This document shows, one piece after another, positions 63,857-64,000 of a stretch of 64,000 nt of DNA. The notes beneath the pieces are model-generated. The model was not told the origin of the DNA, searched no databases, and was given only the letters and a program-made list of their open reading frames with translations. A program made the position numbers and the translations under genes. Numbering within the stretch: the stretch's first letter is position 1; each line of letters begins with the position of its first letter. Source of the stretch: Pedobacter petrophilus (GTDB lineage Bacteria > Bacteroidota > Bacteroidia > Sphingobacteriales > Sphingobacteriaceae); contig NZ_WKKH01000020.1 in assembly GCF_009674725.1 (NCBI RefSeq), positions 18,229-82,228 of the forward strand, read 5' to 3'.

Positions 63857-64000
63857 CCGTCCTGCTGAATTTATGATCTTTTAGCAGAATTCCCTGATCA
63901 TCCTGTCGAACCTTCAATCGTCCTGCTGAACTTGATTCAGCATCTTTATATATGAATCTAGTTCCAGAAAATAAATTCGTATTGTCACATTGAGCTTGTC
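63857..64000. repeat. Cluster of short palindromic intergenic elements (family member D, cut by window end)
   Basis: Contains GTCCTGCTGAATTT, CATCCTGTCGAACC, GTCCTGCTGAACTTGATTCAGC and finally CACATTGAGCTTGTC at the window edge. The GCTGAA / TTCAGC and similar words form small hairpins. Same word set as the elements at 10731 and 14731. Confidence 0.6.

Overview
The window looks like a chromosome segment from a Bacteroidota bacterium of the Pedobacter / Sphingobacteriaceae type. Supporting signs are the near absence of Shine-Dalgarno sites, TAnnTTTG -7 boxes (clearest before the SRP RNA and tRNA-Lys genes), and gene families typical of that group (DUF3095, FHS-type sugar transporter, TalC-type transaldolase, FGE-like lipoprotein). 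The genus is inferred from content, not from a marker gene.

Layout: (1) 1-12.3 kb is housekeeping and stress metabolism: the 3' part of a DNA ligase D gene, small hypothetical genes, a DUF3095 protein, a semialdehyde dehydrogenase/quinone-reductase pair, a CDF transporter, an aldo/keto reductase, a HAD hydrolase, a PAP2 phosphatase and a dienelactone hydrolase. (2) 12.3-19.3 kb holds an AraC regulator divergent from a two-gene ribulose-monophosphate (formaldehyde-fixing) operon hxlB-hxlA, a fatty acid desaturase, a Gfo/Idh oxidoreductase, a second AraC regulator and a second aldo/keto reductase. (3) 20.0-28.8 kb is an orphan VgrG island: VgrG, a probable loading/adaptor protein, a PAAR-like (DUF4280) protein with an HNH-nuclease tip, and an AT-rich immunity array. 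The array includes a displaced PoNe-type nuclease cassette with its PoNi immunity gene, a second PoNi, an Imm70-like remnant and several unassigned immunity-like genes. No T6SS sheath, baseplate or ATPase genes are visible, so delivery must depend on machinery encoded elsewhere. (4) 29-32.8 kb has two SDR oxidoreductases divergent from an HxlR regulator, a decayed AlkB gene and an alpha/beta hydrolase.

(5) 33.5-50.7 kb is the most unusual part: one apparently co-directional cluster of two small beta-rich proteins, a 1240-residue protein, a DNase I-fold (EEP) enzyme and a giant 3635-residue protein with LysM-like segments. The giant proteins lack signal peptides and I cannot assign them a function. 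The cluster is preceded by a roughly 800-bp region with strong hairpins. (6) 50.8-64 kb has tRNA-Lys, a true-type formylglycine-generating enzyme lipoprotein, an FHS sugar transporter, gmhB, a 2.2-kb non-coding repeat region (about 65-bp units followed by about 13 copies of a 124-bp unit), a transaldolase, the SRP RNA gene ffs, and gltB-gltD (glutamate synthase).

Several genes could cooperate. HxlA/HxlB produce fructose 6-phosphate from ribulose 5-phosphate plus formaldehyde, and the transaldolase could help regenerate pentose phosphates. VgrG, adaptor and PAAR-toxin would form a T6SS spike loaded with a nuclease, with the downstream genes protecting the cell. Short palindromic intergenic elements (CCTGCTGAA / TTCGACGGGCTCAGGATGAC-like) recur in several gaps. 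All functional calls are by eye from sequence; no database search was run.
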